From the NCBI GenBank assembly GCA_014896635.1, contig JADBKA010000033.1, positions 1 through 29,911 on the forward strand: DNA of 29,911 bases. The letters run 5' to 3'. Under the pieces are notes generated by a model. The model ran no database searches. It was not told the DNA's origin and saw nothing but the letters and a program-made list of their open reading frames with translations. The stretch's first letter is position 1, and every line of letters begins with the position of its first letter. Position numbers and translations under genes: made by a program. Below, in pieces: positions 16,573-24,435 of the stretch. The stretch is from Ktedonobacteraceae bacterium (GTDB lineage: Bacteria > Chloroflexota > Ktedonobacteria > Ktedonobacterales > Ktedonobacteraceae).

Positions 16573-17880
16573 ATGGAAAAGCCCTCTCCCCGCTCTCTGG
16601 AGCAGTCCGGTTCTGAGAGCACTGCCTCACCACGAGCGAGAAAAAGTCTGCTGCGCGCCCTGGCTGCGTTGCGCCATCGCAATTTTCGCCTGTACTGGTT
16701 CGCCCAGATCATCTCGCTGATCGGCACCTGGATGCAGACCATCGGGCAGGCCTGGCTGGTGCTCTCGCTGACCCACAGCGGCTGGCAGCTTGGCCTGGTT
16801 GGCGCACTACAAGCCTTGCCGATACTGCTCTTCTCACTATTCGCGGGGGTTGTCGCTGACCGCTGGCCCAAACGGTACATCTTGCTTGTAACTCAAGCGG
16901 CAGCCATGCTCCAGGCATTCTTCTTCTGGGTATTGATCGTTACCGGCACGCTCCAGATCTGGCACATCTATGTCCTGGCGCTGCTGCTCGGTGTGACGAA
17001 CAGTCTGAAGTTGCCGGCAAGCGGGGCGTTTGTTGTAGAGCTGGTCGGGCGCGAAGATCTGCCCAATGCGGTTGCGCTGAACTCCTTCTTCCAGATGCTG
17101 GCGCGCATTATCGGACCTGCGGTGGCAGGTATGATCATCGCCGTGAGTTCCGTCACCGTCCTCTTCCTGCTCAACACGCTTAGTTTTCTTCCTGTAATTG
17201 TGAGCCTGGCACTGATCAAGCAGAATACTCTGCATGCTCAGGTATTTCGTCATAGCCATAGGAGCGGGCGACAGAATGCCTGGCAGAGCCTGCGTGAGGG
17301 CGCGGCCTATGTCTGGCGCACGCCGGCAGTGGCGCTGCTGATCGCGGTAGTGGGCCTGGTGTTGCTCTTCGGCTCGAACTTCAACGTATTACTCCCGCTC
17401 TTTGCTACCGATATCCTGCGCGTGGGAGCAGAGGGGTTTGGCTTTCTTTCTGCCGCGACTGGAGCCGGTGCGCTGCTTTCCGCGCTGTGGCTGGCCTGGA
17501 GCAACCGGCAACCAGCGATTCGAGATGTGCTGATCGGTATGCTGGTCTTCGCTCTACTTGAAATAGTGTTTGCGGTCTCACGCATCTATCCTCTGTCAGT
17601 GCTGCTCATTGCAGGTGTGGGCTTTAGCGAGACCGCGTTTGCCGCGCAAACCCTGACCGCGCTCCAGACGCTTCCCCCGGACCACCTGCGCGGGCGCGTC
17701 ATGAGTGTGCAAGTCCTCTTCTTCGATGGCAGCGTTCCGCCCGGCTATCTGCTGGTCGGCTGGCTATCAAGTCTGTGTGGACCTTCCCTCACCCTGCTCA
17801 TCTGTGCTTTGCTCTGCCTGCTGATCACGGGAATCGGCTGGCTGTGGCACAAGCCTGCGGAATGGCGTAGCGATTCGTAA
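16573..17880 (+). CDS. MFS transporter, EntS-like exporter family
   Basis: 435 residues with 10-12 hydrophobic helices from about 35 on. The N-terminal part ALRHRNFRLYWFAQ followed by SLIGTWMQTIGQAWLV is typical of the MFS_3 (enterobactin-exporter-like) group, and FAGVVADRWPKR is the MFS loop 2-3 signature. The role is probably efflux of a small molecule by proton exchange; the substrate is not predictable. GAAGGAAG stands seven bases before the ATG. It has its own transcription unit: a terminator precedes it and an AT-rich gap with a new promoter follows. Confidence 0.88.
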   Translation: MEKPSPRSLEQSGSESTASPRARKSLLRALAALRHRNFRLYWFAQIISLIGTWMQTIGQAWLVLSLTHSGWQLGLVGALQALPILLFSLFAGVVADRWPKRYILLVTQAAAMLQAFFFWVLIVTGTLQIWHIYVLALLLGVTNSLKLPASGAFVVELVGREDLPNAVALNSFFQMLARIIGPAVAGMIIAVSSVTVLFLLNTLSFLPVIVSLALIKQNTLHAQVFRHSHRSGRQNAWQSLREGAAYVWRTPAVALLIAVVGLVLLFGSNFNVLLPLFATDILRVGAEGFGFLSAATGAGALLSALWLAWSNRQPAIRDVLIGMLVFALLEIVFAVSRIYPLSVLLIAGVGFSETAFAAQTLTALQTLPPDHLRGRVMSVQVLFFDGSVPPGYLLVGWLSSLCGPSLTLLICALLCLLITGIGWLWHKPAEWRSDS

Positions 17881-17908
17881 TCGCCTCTTCTTATGAACAT
17901 GCTTGTGG

Positions 17909-17914
17909 TATAAT
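17909..17914 (+). promoter_or_regulatory. -10-like element upstream of the nucleotidyltransferase module
   Basis: A perfect TATAAT in GGTATAATG, about 113 bases before the ATG at 18027. There is no good -35. The intervening leader is strongly AT-rich (TTAATAAAGTATTATTAG). Confidence 0.35.
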
Positions 17915-18026
17915 GTGGAAGTGGCGAAGTTCTATATAGTCCTGAATCATATTGGGAAACGAGAGAAAAAATTTTTACAGCAAAATATGTTAATAAAGTA
18001 TTATTAGTACCAGAAATAGATGAAAG

Positions 18027-18572
18027 ATGAATAAACAGGAAATAGAGAGTTATCTCACTCAGTTAGGACAAGAATTACAGGATTTAGGAGTACGGCAGAC
18101 GATACATGTTGTATTAATTGGTGGAGCATTTATGCTTACTCAAGTCGATGAGAGACGGACTACTGATGATATTGACGTATTATTTAAGGATATTGATGAT
18201 ATAACTGTCTCACCAATATATCAAACATTCAAGATGGCAGCGAGAACTGTCGCAGCCAGGAATGGTCTAAAAGGGAACTGGATCAATGATGTAATGAATG
18301 ATTTTCTGAGAAATGCAGGAATTATCCCGGAAGAAAAATTATGGCGGCGATTTGGCAGGCTAGAGGTACTTCTTCCGCCGAAGGAATATGTGCTGGCACT
18401 GAAGTTACTGGCAGGACGTCCGAAAGATAGGCGCGACATAGAGGTACTTTGTCAGCAATTAAAGATACGAACGCGAGATCAGGCTCAGAGGCTTATTGAT
18501 CGTTATATTCCTGATAAGCGACTTCAGCAAATAAACGATCTGGACGATACGCTTGATAGCTTTTTCTCGTGA
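18027..18572 (+). CDS. DUF6036-type nucleotidyltransferase
   Basis: 181 residues. The nucleotidyltransferase signature is visible: GGAFMLTQ (32-39) followed by TTDDIDVLF (45-53), then LEVLLPPKEYVLALKLLAGRPKDRRDIEVLC, typical of DUF6036 and AbiEii-like proteins. Such enzymes transfer nucleotides to RNA or protein and are often found in toxin-antitoxin or defence loci. The gene is clearly richer in A/T than its neighbours, which suggests recent transfer. The following gene starts at or just after its stop. Target and partner activity are unknown. Confidence 0.75.
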   Translation: MNKQEIESYLTQLGQELQDLGVRQTIHVVLIGGAFMLTQVDERRTTDDIDVLFKDIDDITVSPIYQTFKMAARTVAARNGLKGNWINDVMNDFLRNAGIIPEEKLWRRFGRLEVLLPPKEYVLALKLLAGRPKDRRDIEVLCQQLKIRTRDQAQRLIDRYIPDKRLQQINDLDDTLDSFFS

Positions 18573-18628
18573 TCCATCATATTTCCCGGCTTTCTCAGGC
18601 TCCTGGAACAGAAAAGGAAAAGTGTCCT

Positions 18629-19072
18629 ATGAAAAAGTATAACCAGCTTCAGACAATCGCAGTAGCTTATGCCGAAATTTGCCAGGGGGAAGAACCCTGG
18701 GTAGCACTGGGCAACTTTATGAACGACTGGTTTGATTATGCGAAGAATCAACGCGAATTGCTGGTTGCTGACCCGGTTGTCGAGCCAGAATCCGCCACTC
18801 CGACCATGCATCGCTGGGCTGCATTCTGCGCAGCCTCGGTCGAATGGCTGTGTCAACGATATGGGGTATCAATCCCTGCCTGGGTATCTGATCCCCGCTA
18901 CGTGCTGCCGGACCCCTGGTTTGATTCGCCCGGCGCTCATAAACCCGAAGTACGTAAACGGCTCATTCAGCGAACGCCTGAGCCATTTGCCAGGCGCAAC
19001 ATTTTTTGTGGAAATCGCATGTTTCTGAATAAGTACGAGCTGGCTGAGAGCTACAGTCACCTTTCTGTTTAG
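18629..19072 (+). CDS. Conserved small protein, partner of the nucleotidyltransferase
   Basis: 147 residues from ATG 18629 (GGAAAAG upstream); a GTG at 18569, overlapping the previous stop as GTGA, would add 20 residues and couple translation. I recall similar proteins in Firmicutes with the same blocks (AYAEICQGEEPWVALGNF, WAAFCAASVEWLC, PEPFARRNIFCGNR), which start at the equivalent of 18629, but I know no function. It is rich in Trp, Phe and Cys and has no membrane segment. Tight placement after the nucleotidyltransferase suggests a two-gene module, perhaps toxin and antitoxin (inference only). Confidence 0.65.
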   Translation: MKKYNQLQTIAVAYAEICQGEEPWVALGNFMNDWFDYAKNQRELLVADPVVEPESATPTMHRWAAFCAASVEWLCQRYGVSIPAWVSDPRYVLPDPWFDSPGAHKPEVRKRLIQRTPEPFARRNIFCGNRMFLNKYELAESYSHLSV

Positions 19073-19118
19073 TGCAAATAGCGGTTCTTCTTTGAGCAAC
19101 CAGGCTTCACGCATCTGC

Positions 19119-19124
19119 TATAAT
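19119..19124 (+). promoter_or_regulatory. -10 element for the peptidase-uvrC operon
   Basis: A perfect TATAAT 31 bases before the ATG at 19155. A TTGAGC (19092-19097) lies 21 bases upstream, too far for an ideal -35. Confidence 0.45.
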
Positions 19125-19154
19125 TGGAAGAAAAAAAATACAAAGGACTGTGCT

Positions 19155-20519
19155 ATGACACAACTGGAAACCTATATTAAAGAGCACGAAGACCGTTTTC
19201 TCGAAGACCTGAAGGGCTGGCTGCGCATCCCCAGTATCAGCACGCAGCCGGAACACGCCGCCGACGTGCGCCGCGCGGCGGAATACGGCGCCGATCAGCT
19301 CAGACAAATCGGCTTTCACAACGTCGAGGTCGTTCAGACACAGGGTCATCCACTCATCTACGGTGAATGGCTTGAAGCGCCCGGCAAGCCCACGCTGCTT
19401 ATTTATGGACATTACGACGTGCAGCCGGTCGATCCGGTCGAACTCTGGCATTCGCCGCCTTTCGAGCCGACCGTGCGCGACGGCAACCTCTACTGCCGGG
19501 GCGCCAGCGACGATAAGGGACAGACGATGCTGGTCCTCAAGGCGCTGGAGTCGCTCATGCGCGTCAACGGCGCGCTACCGATTAATGTGAAAGTGCTGAT
19601 CGAGGGTGAGGAAGAGGCAGGCGGCGAATCGGTCGAGCACTATGTGAAGACGCATCCAGAGCGGCTCGCCTGCGATGCTGCCTTTATCTGCGATACTGGC
19701 ATGCCGACGGAGAACATCCCCGCGCTGATCTACGGGCTGCGTGGCATCGTCTATACTGAAGTCGAGGTGCAGGGCGCACGGCGTGATCTGCATTCCGGCG
19801 TCTACGGTGGCATTGCTCCTAATCCGCTACACGCGCTTGCCATCATCATCAGTCGGCTCAAAGACGCTGATGGACACATCCACATCCCCGGCCTCTACGA
19901 TAAAGTGCGCCGACCAACGCCAGAGGAGAAAGACTTCTGGACGAGCGATCCGCTGCATTTTGGCGAGTTGTTGCGCAAAGAAATGGGCGTCGCGCAATTT
20001 GCAGGCGAAGCTGACTATCCGCCGATGGAGCGCGTCTGGGCGCGACCAACGTTGGAAGTGCATGGCATTGCCGGCGGCTTCACCGGCGACGGCGCCAAGA
20101 CCGTCATTCCGGCCTGCGCGAAAGCGAAGATCAGCCTGCGCCTGCCGGCGGATCTGCAATCGGGCGAAGCCTTTGCGCTGTTCGAGCAGGCAGTCAAAAA
20201 TGCCGCGCCTGCCGATGTGACGGTCACAGTACGCCTCATTCATGGCGGCGAAGGTCTGCTGATCTCGCCGGACAGCCCGCCGCTGAAGGCCGCTGCCGCT
20301 GCACTGAAAGAGACGTACGGCAGAGATCCGGTTTTCATGCGCGAGGGTGGTTCCATTCCCATCGTAGCCCTTTTCCATAAAATTCTTCATGCACCGTCAG
20401 TGCTGATGGGTTTTGGCCTGCCCGACGACAACCAGCATGCTCCCAACGAGAAATACTCGCTCAACCAGTTCTATAGAGGATTGCGCACGGTCGCCAGCTT
20501 CTTGCAAAAACTGGCGTAA
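19155..20519 (+). CDS. M20 family metallopeptidase (dipeptidase)
   Basis: 454 residues, usual for M20 dipeptidases. Two-zinc site residues are all present: His in YGHYDVQP, Asp in GASDDKGQ, Glu pair in EGEEEAGGES, Asp in CDTGMP, and His in NQHAPNEKY; the bacterial dimerisation domain lies between (RRDLHSGVYGG to about IHGGEG). It probably hydrolyses di- or short peptides in the cytosol; no signal peptide. ATG 19155 with AAGGA upstream is preferred; an earlier ATG at 19092 would place the promoter -10 inside the gene. uvrC follows after only 11 bases, so the two are almost certainly cotranscribed. Confidence 0.93.
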   Translation: MTQLETYIKEHEDRFLEDLKGWLRIPSISTQPEHAADVRRAAEYGADQLRQIGFHNVEVVQTQGHPLIYGEWLEAPGKPTLLIYGHYDVQPVDPVELWHSPPFEPTVRDGNLYCRGASDDKGQTMLVLKALESLMRVNGALPINVKVLIEGEEEAGGESVEHYVKTHPERLACDAAFICDTGMPTENIPALIYGLRGIVYTEVEVQGARRDLHSGVYGGIAPNPLHALAIIISRLKDADGHIHIPGLYDKVRRPTPEEKDFWTSDPLHFGELLRKEMGVAQFAGEADYPPMERVWARPTLEVHGIAGGFTGDGAKTVIPACAKAKISLRLPADLQSGEAFALFEQAVKNAAPADVTVTVRLIHGGEGLLISPDSPPLKAAAAALKETYGRDPVFMREGGSIPIVALFHKILHAPSVLMGFGLPDDNQHAPNEKYSLNQFYRGLRTVASFLQKLA

Positions 20520-20530
20520 GAGGAATAAGT

Positions 20531-22570
20531 ATGAACGAGAAGATCCAGTCAGTCCTCAATTCGCTGCCACACCGGCCCGGCATCTATTTGATGAAGGATG
20601 CCGAAGGCACGATCCTGTACGTGGGCAAGGCCGTCTCGCTCTATAACCGCGTGCGTTCCTACTTCCAGGAATCGACAGACCTGAGTCCCAAGAACCGCAG
20701 CATGGTGGCAAAGGTCGATGACATCGAATTCCTGGTAGTAAAAAACGAAGTTGAGGCACTGGTGCTGGAAAGTAACTATATCAAGCAATATCGCCCGAAA
20801 TATAATGTGCTGCTGCGCGACGACAAGAGCTATCCCTACATCAAGGTGGCGCTGGCAGAGGACTTTCCCCGTGTCTATCGCGTGCGCAGCTTCCAGCATG
20901 ACGGCAATCGCTACTTTGGTCCCTACACCAATTCGGGCGCGGTAGATGCTACCCTGGACCTGTTGAACAAGCTGTTCCCGTTCCGCACCTGCCGCTACGA
21001 TAGCAGTGCATGGGCGCCACCGCGCAACGGGGAGCCTCCGGCAGGCTGGAAGCAGAAGCTGCTGCCGCGTCCCTGCACGCAGTATTATATTCATCGCTGC
21101 GTCGCGCCCTGCGTGGCCTATACAACGCGCGAGGAGTACGATAAGATTATTCAGCAGGTGATTCTCTTCCTGGAAGGCAAACACGACGAGGTACTCAAAG
21201 AGCTGCACCAGAAGATGGAACAGGCGGCAGAAGAGCTGAACTTCGAGGAAGCAGCGCGCATCCGCGACCGCATCAAGGCTGTCGAGCGCGTTCAGGAGAA
21301 GCAGCGCATCATCAACACCGAAGGCCAGGATGATCAGGATGTGATCGCGCTGGCAAGTGGCGACGATGAGACGTGCGCGCAGGTCTTCTTCTTCCGTAAC
21401 GGCAAGCTGATCGGACGCGAATTCTTTATCCTGCAAGGAACGCGCGAGAGCAGTCCGCAGGAAGTCATGGCCTCGTTCTTGCAGCAGTTTTATGAGACCT
21501 CGCCACACGTTCCCGCCGATATCGTCACTGAAGTCGAACCAGAGGACCGCGAGGTGTTGCAAAGCTGGCTCAGAGAGAAACGCAGGAGTAGTGCCACTGC
21601 GAACGGTAGAACCGCCGTGACCATCTCCACACCTAAGCGCGGCGACAGGCTGCGCCTGATCGAGATGGTCAAACAGAACGCCCAGGAAGTGCTGGAACAG
21701 CAACGCATCAAATGGCTGACCGACAGCCAGAAGACGCAGCTCGCACTGGAAGAACTGCAAGAGACTCTGAACCTGGTCGCGCCGCCGCAGCGTATCGAGT
21801 GTTATGACATCTCGAACATCCAGGGAACAAACTCGGTCGGCGCAATGGTCGTGTTCGAGGGGGGACGTCCCAAAAATAGCGAGTACCGACGTTTCAAGAT
21901 CAAGAGTGTGGAAGGCGCCAACGATGTTGCCAGTCACCAGGAGATGCTACGCCGCCGCTTCCGCCGCGCAGCAGCACAGCAGGAGACGATGCTGGATGAG
22001 GAAGCGACGGCAGCGACGGATAAAGTGAGTCAGAAAGTGACCGGACCAGGCGGCAACGGTGAGCATGGACAGAGTGAGGTGCAAGAACCGGCCTTGCAGC
22101 ATGACTGGACGCTCCCCGACCTGATCATCATTGACGGCGGCAAAGCCCATCTGAATGCGGCGCTGGAAGTGCTGCGCGAGTTGAATCTGGATATCCCGGT
22201 AATAGGCGTGGCAAAAGAAGAGGGATCGCACACAAAACTGGCAACAGCAGAGGGAATCTACCTGGCCGGTGCGCCCGATCCGCTGTTGCTGCCACGCAAC
22301 TCGCAGGGCCTCTACCTGCTCCAGCGCATCCGCGACGAAGCGCATCGCTTCGGCATCACCTATCATCGCAAACTGCGAACAGAAAAAACGTTCAAATCGG
22401 CGCTGGACGAGATACCGGGCATCGGGCCGAAACGCAAAAAGGCGCTGATGCAACATTTCGGTTCACTGCGCGCCATCAGCGCCGCCAGTATCGACGAACT
22501 GGTGGCCATCGAAGGCATGACACGCGATGCAGCCGAAAAAGTGAAAGAGTTCATCGGGCGCCAGGGATAA
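20531..22570 (+). CDS. uvrC: Excinuclease ABC subunit C
   Basis: 679 residues. Makes both incisions in nucleotide excision repair with UvrB. Domains: GIY-YIG nuclease (PGIYLMK...LYVGKA, 16-34; Glu75/80 region), Cys cluster C154, C182, C190, C194 (iron-sulfur type), UVR helix (about 222-258), RNase H-like nuclease (Asp426 in CYDISNIQG, Asp535 in IIIDGGK, His in RDEAHRF), and a double HhH at the C-terminus (IPGIGPKRKKAL). Two extra segments are seen: about 27 residues between C154 and C182, and a hydrophilic, Gln/Glu/Gly-rich insertion of about 45 residues (481-526) just before the Asp535 strand. GAGGA precedes the ATG. Confidence 0.97.
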   Translation: MNEKIQSVLNSLPHRPGIYLMKDAEGTILYVGKAVSLYNRVRSYFQESTDLSPKNRSMVAKVDDIEFLVVKNEVEALVLESNYIKQYRPKYNVLLRDDKSYPYIKVALAEDFPRVYRVRSFQHDGNRYFGPYTNSGAVDATLDLLNKLFPFRTCRYDSSAWAPPRNGEPPAGWKQKLLPRPCTQYYIHRCVAPCVAYTTREEYDKIIQQVILFLEGKHDEVLKELHQKMEQAAEELNFEEAARIRDRIKAVERVQEKQRIINTEGQDDQDVIALASGDDETCAQVFFFRNGKLIGREFFILQGTRESSPQEVMASFLQQFYETSPHVPADIVTEVEPEDREVLQSWLREKRRSSATANGRTAVTISTPKRGDRLRLIEMVKQNAQEVLEQQRIKWLTDSQKTQLALEELQETLNLVAPPQRIECYDISNIQGTNSVGAMVVFEGGRPKNSEYRRFKIKSVEGANDVASHQEMLRRRFRRAAAQQETMLDEEATAATDKVSQKVTGPGGNGEHGQSEVQEPALQHDWTLPDLIIIDGGKAHLNAALEVLRELNLDIPVIGVAKEEGSHTKLATAEGIYLAGAPDPLLLPRNSQGLYLLQRIRDEAHRFGITYHRKLRTEKTFKSALDEIPGIGPKRKKALMQHFGSLRAISAASIDELVAIEGMTRDAAEKVKEFIGRQG

Positions 22571-22626
22571 TATCAAAGCCGGGAATAAAGTATTGTTGTG
22601 ATTTGTTTTCCTCTATGAAAGCAGGA

Positions 22627-22642
22627 AGAGTGCTAGCACTCT
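22627..22642. promoter_or_regulatory. 16-bp palindrome, CIRCE-like operator
   Basis: AGAGTGCTAGCACTCT is a perfect palindrome. It contains both half sites of the HrcA operator CIRCE (TAGCACTC and GAGTGCTA), but fused back to back instead of separated by nine bases. It ends 10 bases before the -35 element. The regulator is unknown; an HrcA-like repressor or another palindrome-binding factor would fit. Confidence 0.55.
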
Positions 22643-22652
22643 CATGTGGTGA

Positions 22653-22681
22653 TTGACAGCACAGCGGAATCCGGCTACTAT
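22653..22681 (+). promoter_or_regulatory. Sigma70-type promoter of the FmdB-type gene
   Basis: TTGACA (22653-22658) and TACTAT (22676-22681) with ideal 17-base spacing; an alternative TATATT lies at 22679-22684. The best -35/-10 pair in the window. Confidence 0.7.
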
Positions 22682-22797
22682 ATTAAGGGGAAGAGGGCCT
22701 ATCAGGTCTCTCTTTCTCATTGTCAGGAAGCGGATCGTAAAGAGTAGACAGGCAGGTAATGCCTATGTACTCGAATTTGTAAGAGGTAACTGAATAT

Positions 22798-23133
22798 ATG
22801 CCAACGTACGAATATCTCTGTCAGACATGTCATCATCGTTTTGAACAGTGGCAAAGGATGTCCGATGAACCTTTAACTGTTTGCCCACGATGCGGGGAAC
22901 AAATTCGCAGGGTGCTTCATCCTGCCGGTATCGTATTTAAAGGACATGGCTTCTATAAAACTGACTACGGCAATGGCAGTGTAGCACCTTCTTCCAGCAA
23001 CAATGGTCATAATGGTAGTAGTGGTGAAAAAAGCGAAAAACCAGCGGAAAGCAAATCTGGCAGTGAAAGCAAGGGTGGAGAAACGGCAGGATCAAGTAAC
23101 GCGAAAACTGGTGAGGCAAGCACGGTCAAGTAA
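22798..23133 (+). CDS. FmdB family zinc ribbon protein
   Basis: 111 residues. The N-terminal 45 residues are a typical FmdB/CxxC_CxxC regulatory-type zinc ribbon: MPTYEYLCQTC with Cys8, Cys11, then CPRCG with Cys29, Cys32, followed by the usual RRVLHPAGIVFKGHGFYKTDY. The rest (about 60-111) is Ser/Gly/Asn/Lys-rich and disordered. Function in this family is poorly defined; a regulatory or assembly role is proposed. AAGAGGT precedes the ATG. The next small gene follows after 17 bases, so they form an operon under the CIRCE-like promoter. Confidence 0.9.
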   Translation: MPTYEYLCQTCHHRFEQWQRMSDEPLTVCPRCGEQIRRVLHPAGIVFKGHGFYKTDYGNGSVAPSSSNNGHNGSSGEKSEKPAESKSGSESKGGETAGSSNAKTGEASTVK

Positions 23134-23150
23134 AAACGGAACAGCCGGCG

Positions 23151-23375
23151 ATGAAAGAATCAATCCTTGCGGCAATCCAGCGTCAGCAGATCGAAATAGC
23201 AGTTGGTGAACTCTTACTCACCTCTGACTACTATATGCGCCAGTCAACGATTGAGCGCATTCGCCATCTACTCGCGCATGCTGACCCGACGCTGGATACA
23301 CAAAAACTGAGCGAGATGGCGCGGGAAGAGCTGGAAGAACAGGGGTTACTGCCGCCACAGGAGCGGGAACAGTAG
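23151..23375 (+). CDS. Small hypothetical helical protein
   Basis: 74 residues, mostly predicted helix, acidic at the C-terminus (REELEEQGLLPPQEREQ); no family recognised. Accepted because it follows the FmdB-type gene by 17 bases on the same strand and its frame has protein-like composition. The ribosome site is weak (CGGAACAG). Confidence 0.6.
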   Translation: MKESILAAIQRQQIEIAVGELLLTSDYYMRQSTIERIRHLLAHADPTLDTQKLSEMAREELEEQGLLPPQEREQ

Positions 23376-23502
23376 CCCCGCTTCTTTCTCTTATCCGATA
23401 GTCCTATGCAATACGCCAGTCAGCAATTCGCCTGCCAGTGATGGCATATACTGATACAAATAGTCTCTTTACAGGGCCAGGTATACAAGGAGATCTTCAA
23501 GC

Positions 23503-24339
23503 ATGCGGGCGCGACAGCAATCACCCCACAACGAAAACTCCCCTGAACCAGAAGAGACAACCCATATCTTACAGCAGCGGGTAGATGCGCTGCTGGCAGA
23601 AAATGCGCAACTCAAAGAGCAACTGGCTCGGCAGGAGCGATTTCTGGCAATGATTGCGCACGACCTGCGTAGTCCGCTAACACCTATCATTATCTATGCC
23701 CAAAAGATTGCACAGCAGCTCCCTTCTTTAAAAGGCGACGAGGTGAAAAGTCGGCGCAGCACACTATTGCAGCGTTACATCACCATCATCGTCAGCCAGG
23801 CCAGGCGGTTGAGTCGCCTGGTCAACGATCTGCTTGACTCCTCACATCTCTCTACCGGCCAGTTTGCGCTGATGCGCGAATCCTGTGATATTGTGGCACT
23901 GGCAAAAGAAGCGGTGGAGAATTTGCAGCCTCTCGCGCCACACCATACACTGATCGTTGACGCGCCGGAGACACCGATCACCGGCAACTGGGATAGTATT
24001 CGCCTGCAACAGGTACTCGGCAATCTGCTGGACAACGCAATCAAGTATTCTGATACGCGCACTACCATTACGGTGCGTATCTGGACACTGCCAGGTAAAG
24101 TGTGTGTCAGCGTTCATAACGAAGGTGTTGCCATCCCCAGAGGCGAGAGTGGCCAGCTCTTTCTCCCCTTCACTCGCCTGTCTGCTGCTCAAGGACACGA
24201 GGGGTCTGGCCTGGGACTCTATATCACGAAATCCATCATCGACGCTCACGGTGGCGAACTACAGCTTGAATCTGCTGCGGACGGCGACCGGAGCGCACAG
24301 ACGCCGGGAACGACCTTCACATTTAGCCTGCCGCTCTAA
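23503..24339 (+). CDS. Orphan histidine kinase without sensor domain
   Basis: 278 residues, probably cytosolic: no membrane helix or PAS domain. A coiled-coil start (18-48) leads to the HisKA H-box IAHDLRSPLTP with His53, then HATPase_c: N-box LLDNAIKYS (Asn178), G1 NEGVAIP (206-212) where the second Gly is Ala, and G2 GSGLGL (234-239). It should bind ATP and phosphorylate a response regulator, but none is coded in this window. AAGGAG lies ten bases before the ATG. The signal must come from a partner through the N-terminal coiled coil or by other means (inference). Confidence 0.9.
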   Translation: MRARQQSPHNENSPEPEETTHILQQRVDALLAENAQLKEQLARQERFLAMIAHDLRSPLTPIIIYAQKIAQQLPSLKGDEVKSRRSTLLQRYITIIVSQARRLSRLVNDLLDSSHLSTGQFALMRESCDIVALAKEAVENLQPLAPHHTLIVDAPETPITGNWDSIRLQQVLGNLLDNAIKYSDTRTTITVRIWTLPGKVCVSVHNEGVAIPRGESGQLFLPFTRLSAAQGHEGSGLGLYITKSIIDAHGGELQLESAADGDRSAQTPGTTFTFSLPL

Positions 24340-24375
24340 ATACTACACTTCAATGCTATGAAGAGAACATGCGCT

Positions 24376-24435
24376 ACCAGTCCACGAGCAAAACGTCCTG
24401 TCTCATCCTGTAGAAATGGACAGGTGGGGACTGGT
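24376..24435 (+). other. Long hairpin downstream of the histidine kinase gene
   Basis: ACCAGTCC (24376-24383) pairs with GGACTGGT (24428-24435), and inside it CCTGTC (24397-24402) pairs with GACAGG (24419-24424). No T-tract follows, so it is not a standard terminator. It is the first element of the self-complementary region described next. Confidence 0.55.

Larger units (their letters stand above)
22571..22797. other. Promoter region of the FmdB-type gene
   Basis: 227 bases containing the palindrome at 22627-22642, the promoter at 22653-22681 and a leader of about 110 bases ending in the ribosome site AAGAGGT. No gene or clear terminator for uvrC was seen. Confidence 0.5.

Noticed and set aside
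20549..21937. 462-codon open frame on the minus strand opposite uvrC
   Set aside because: It lies fully within uvrC, which shows all family motifs; the antisense translation has no recognisable domain and comes from codon bias.
22627..22642. Standard CIRCE element
   Set aside because: The two half sites are fused without the nine-base spacer, so I call it only CIRCE-like.
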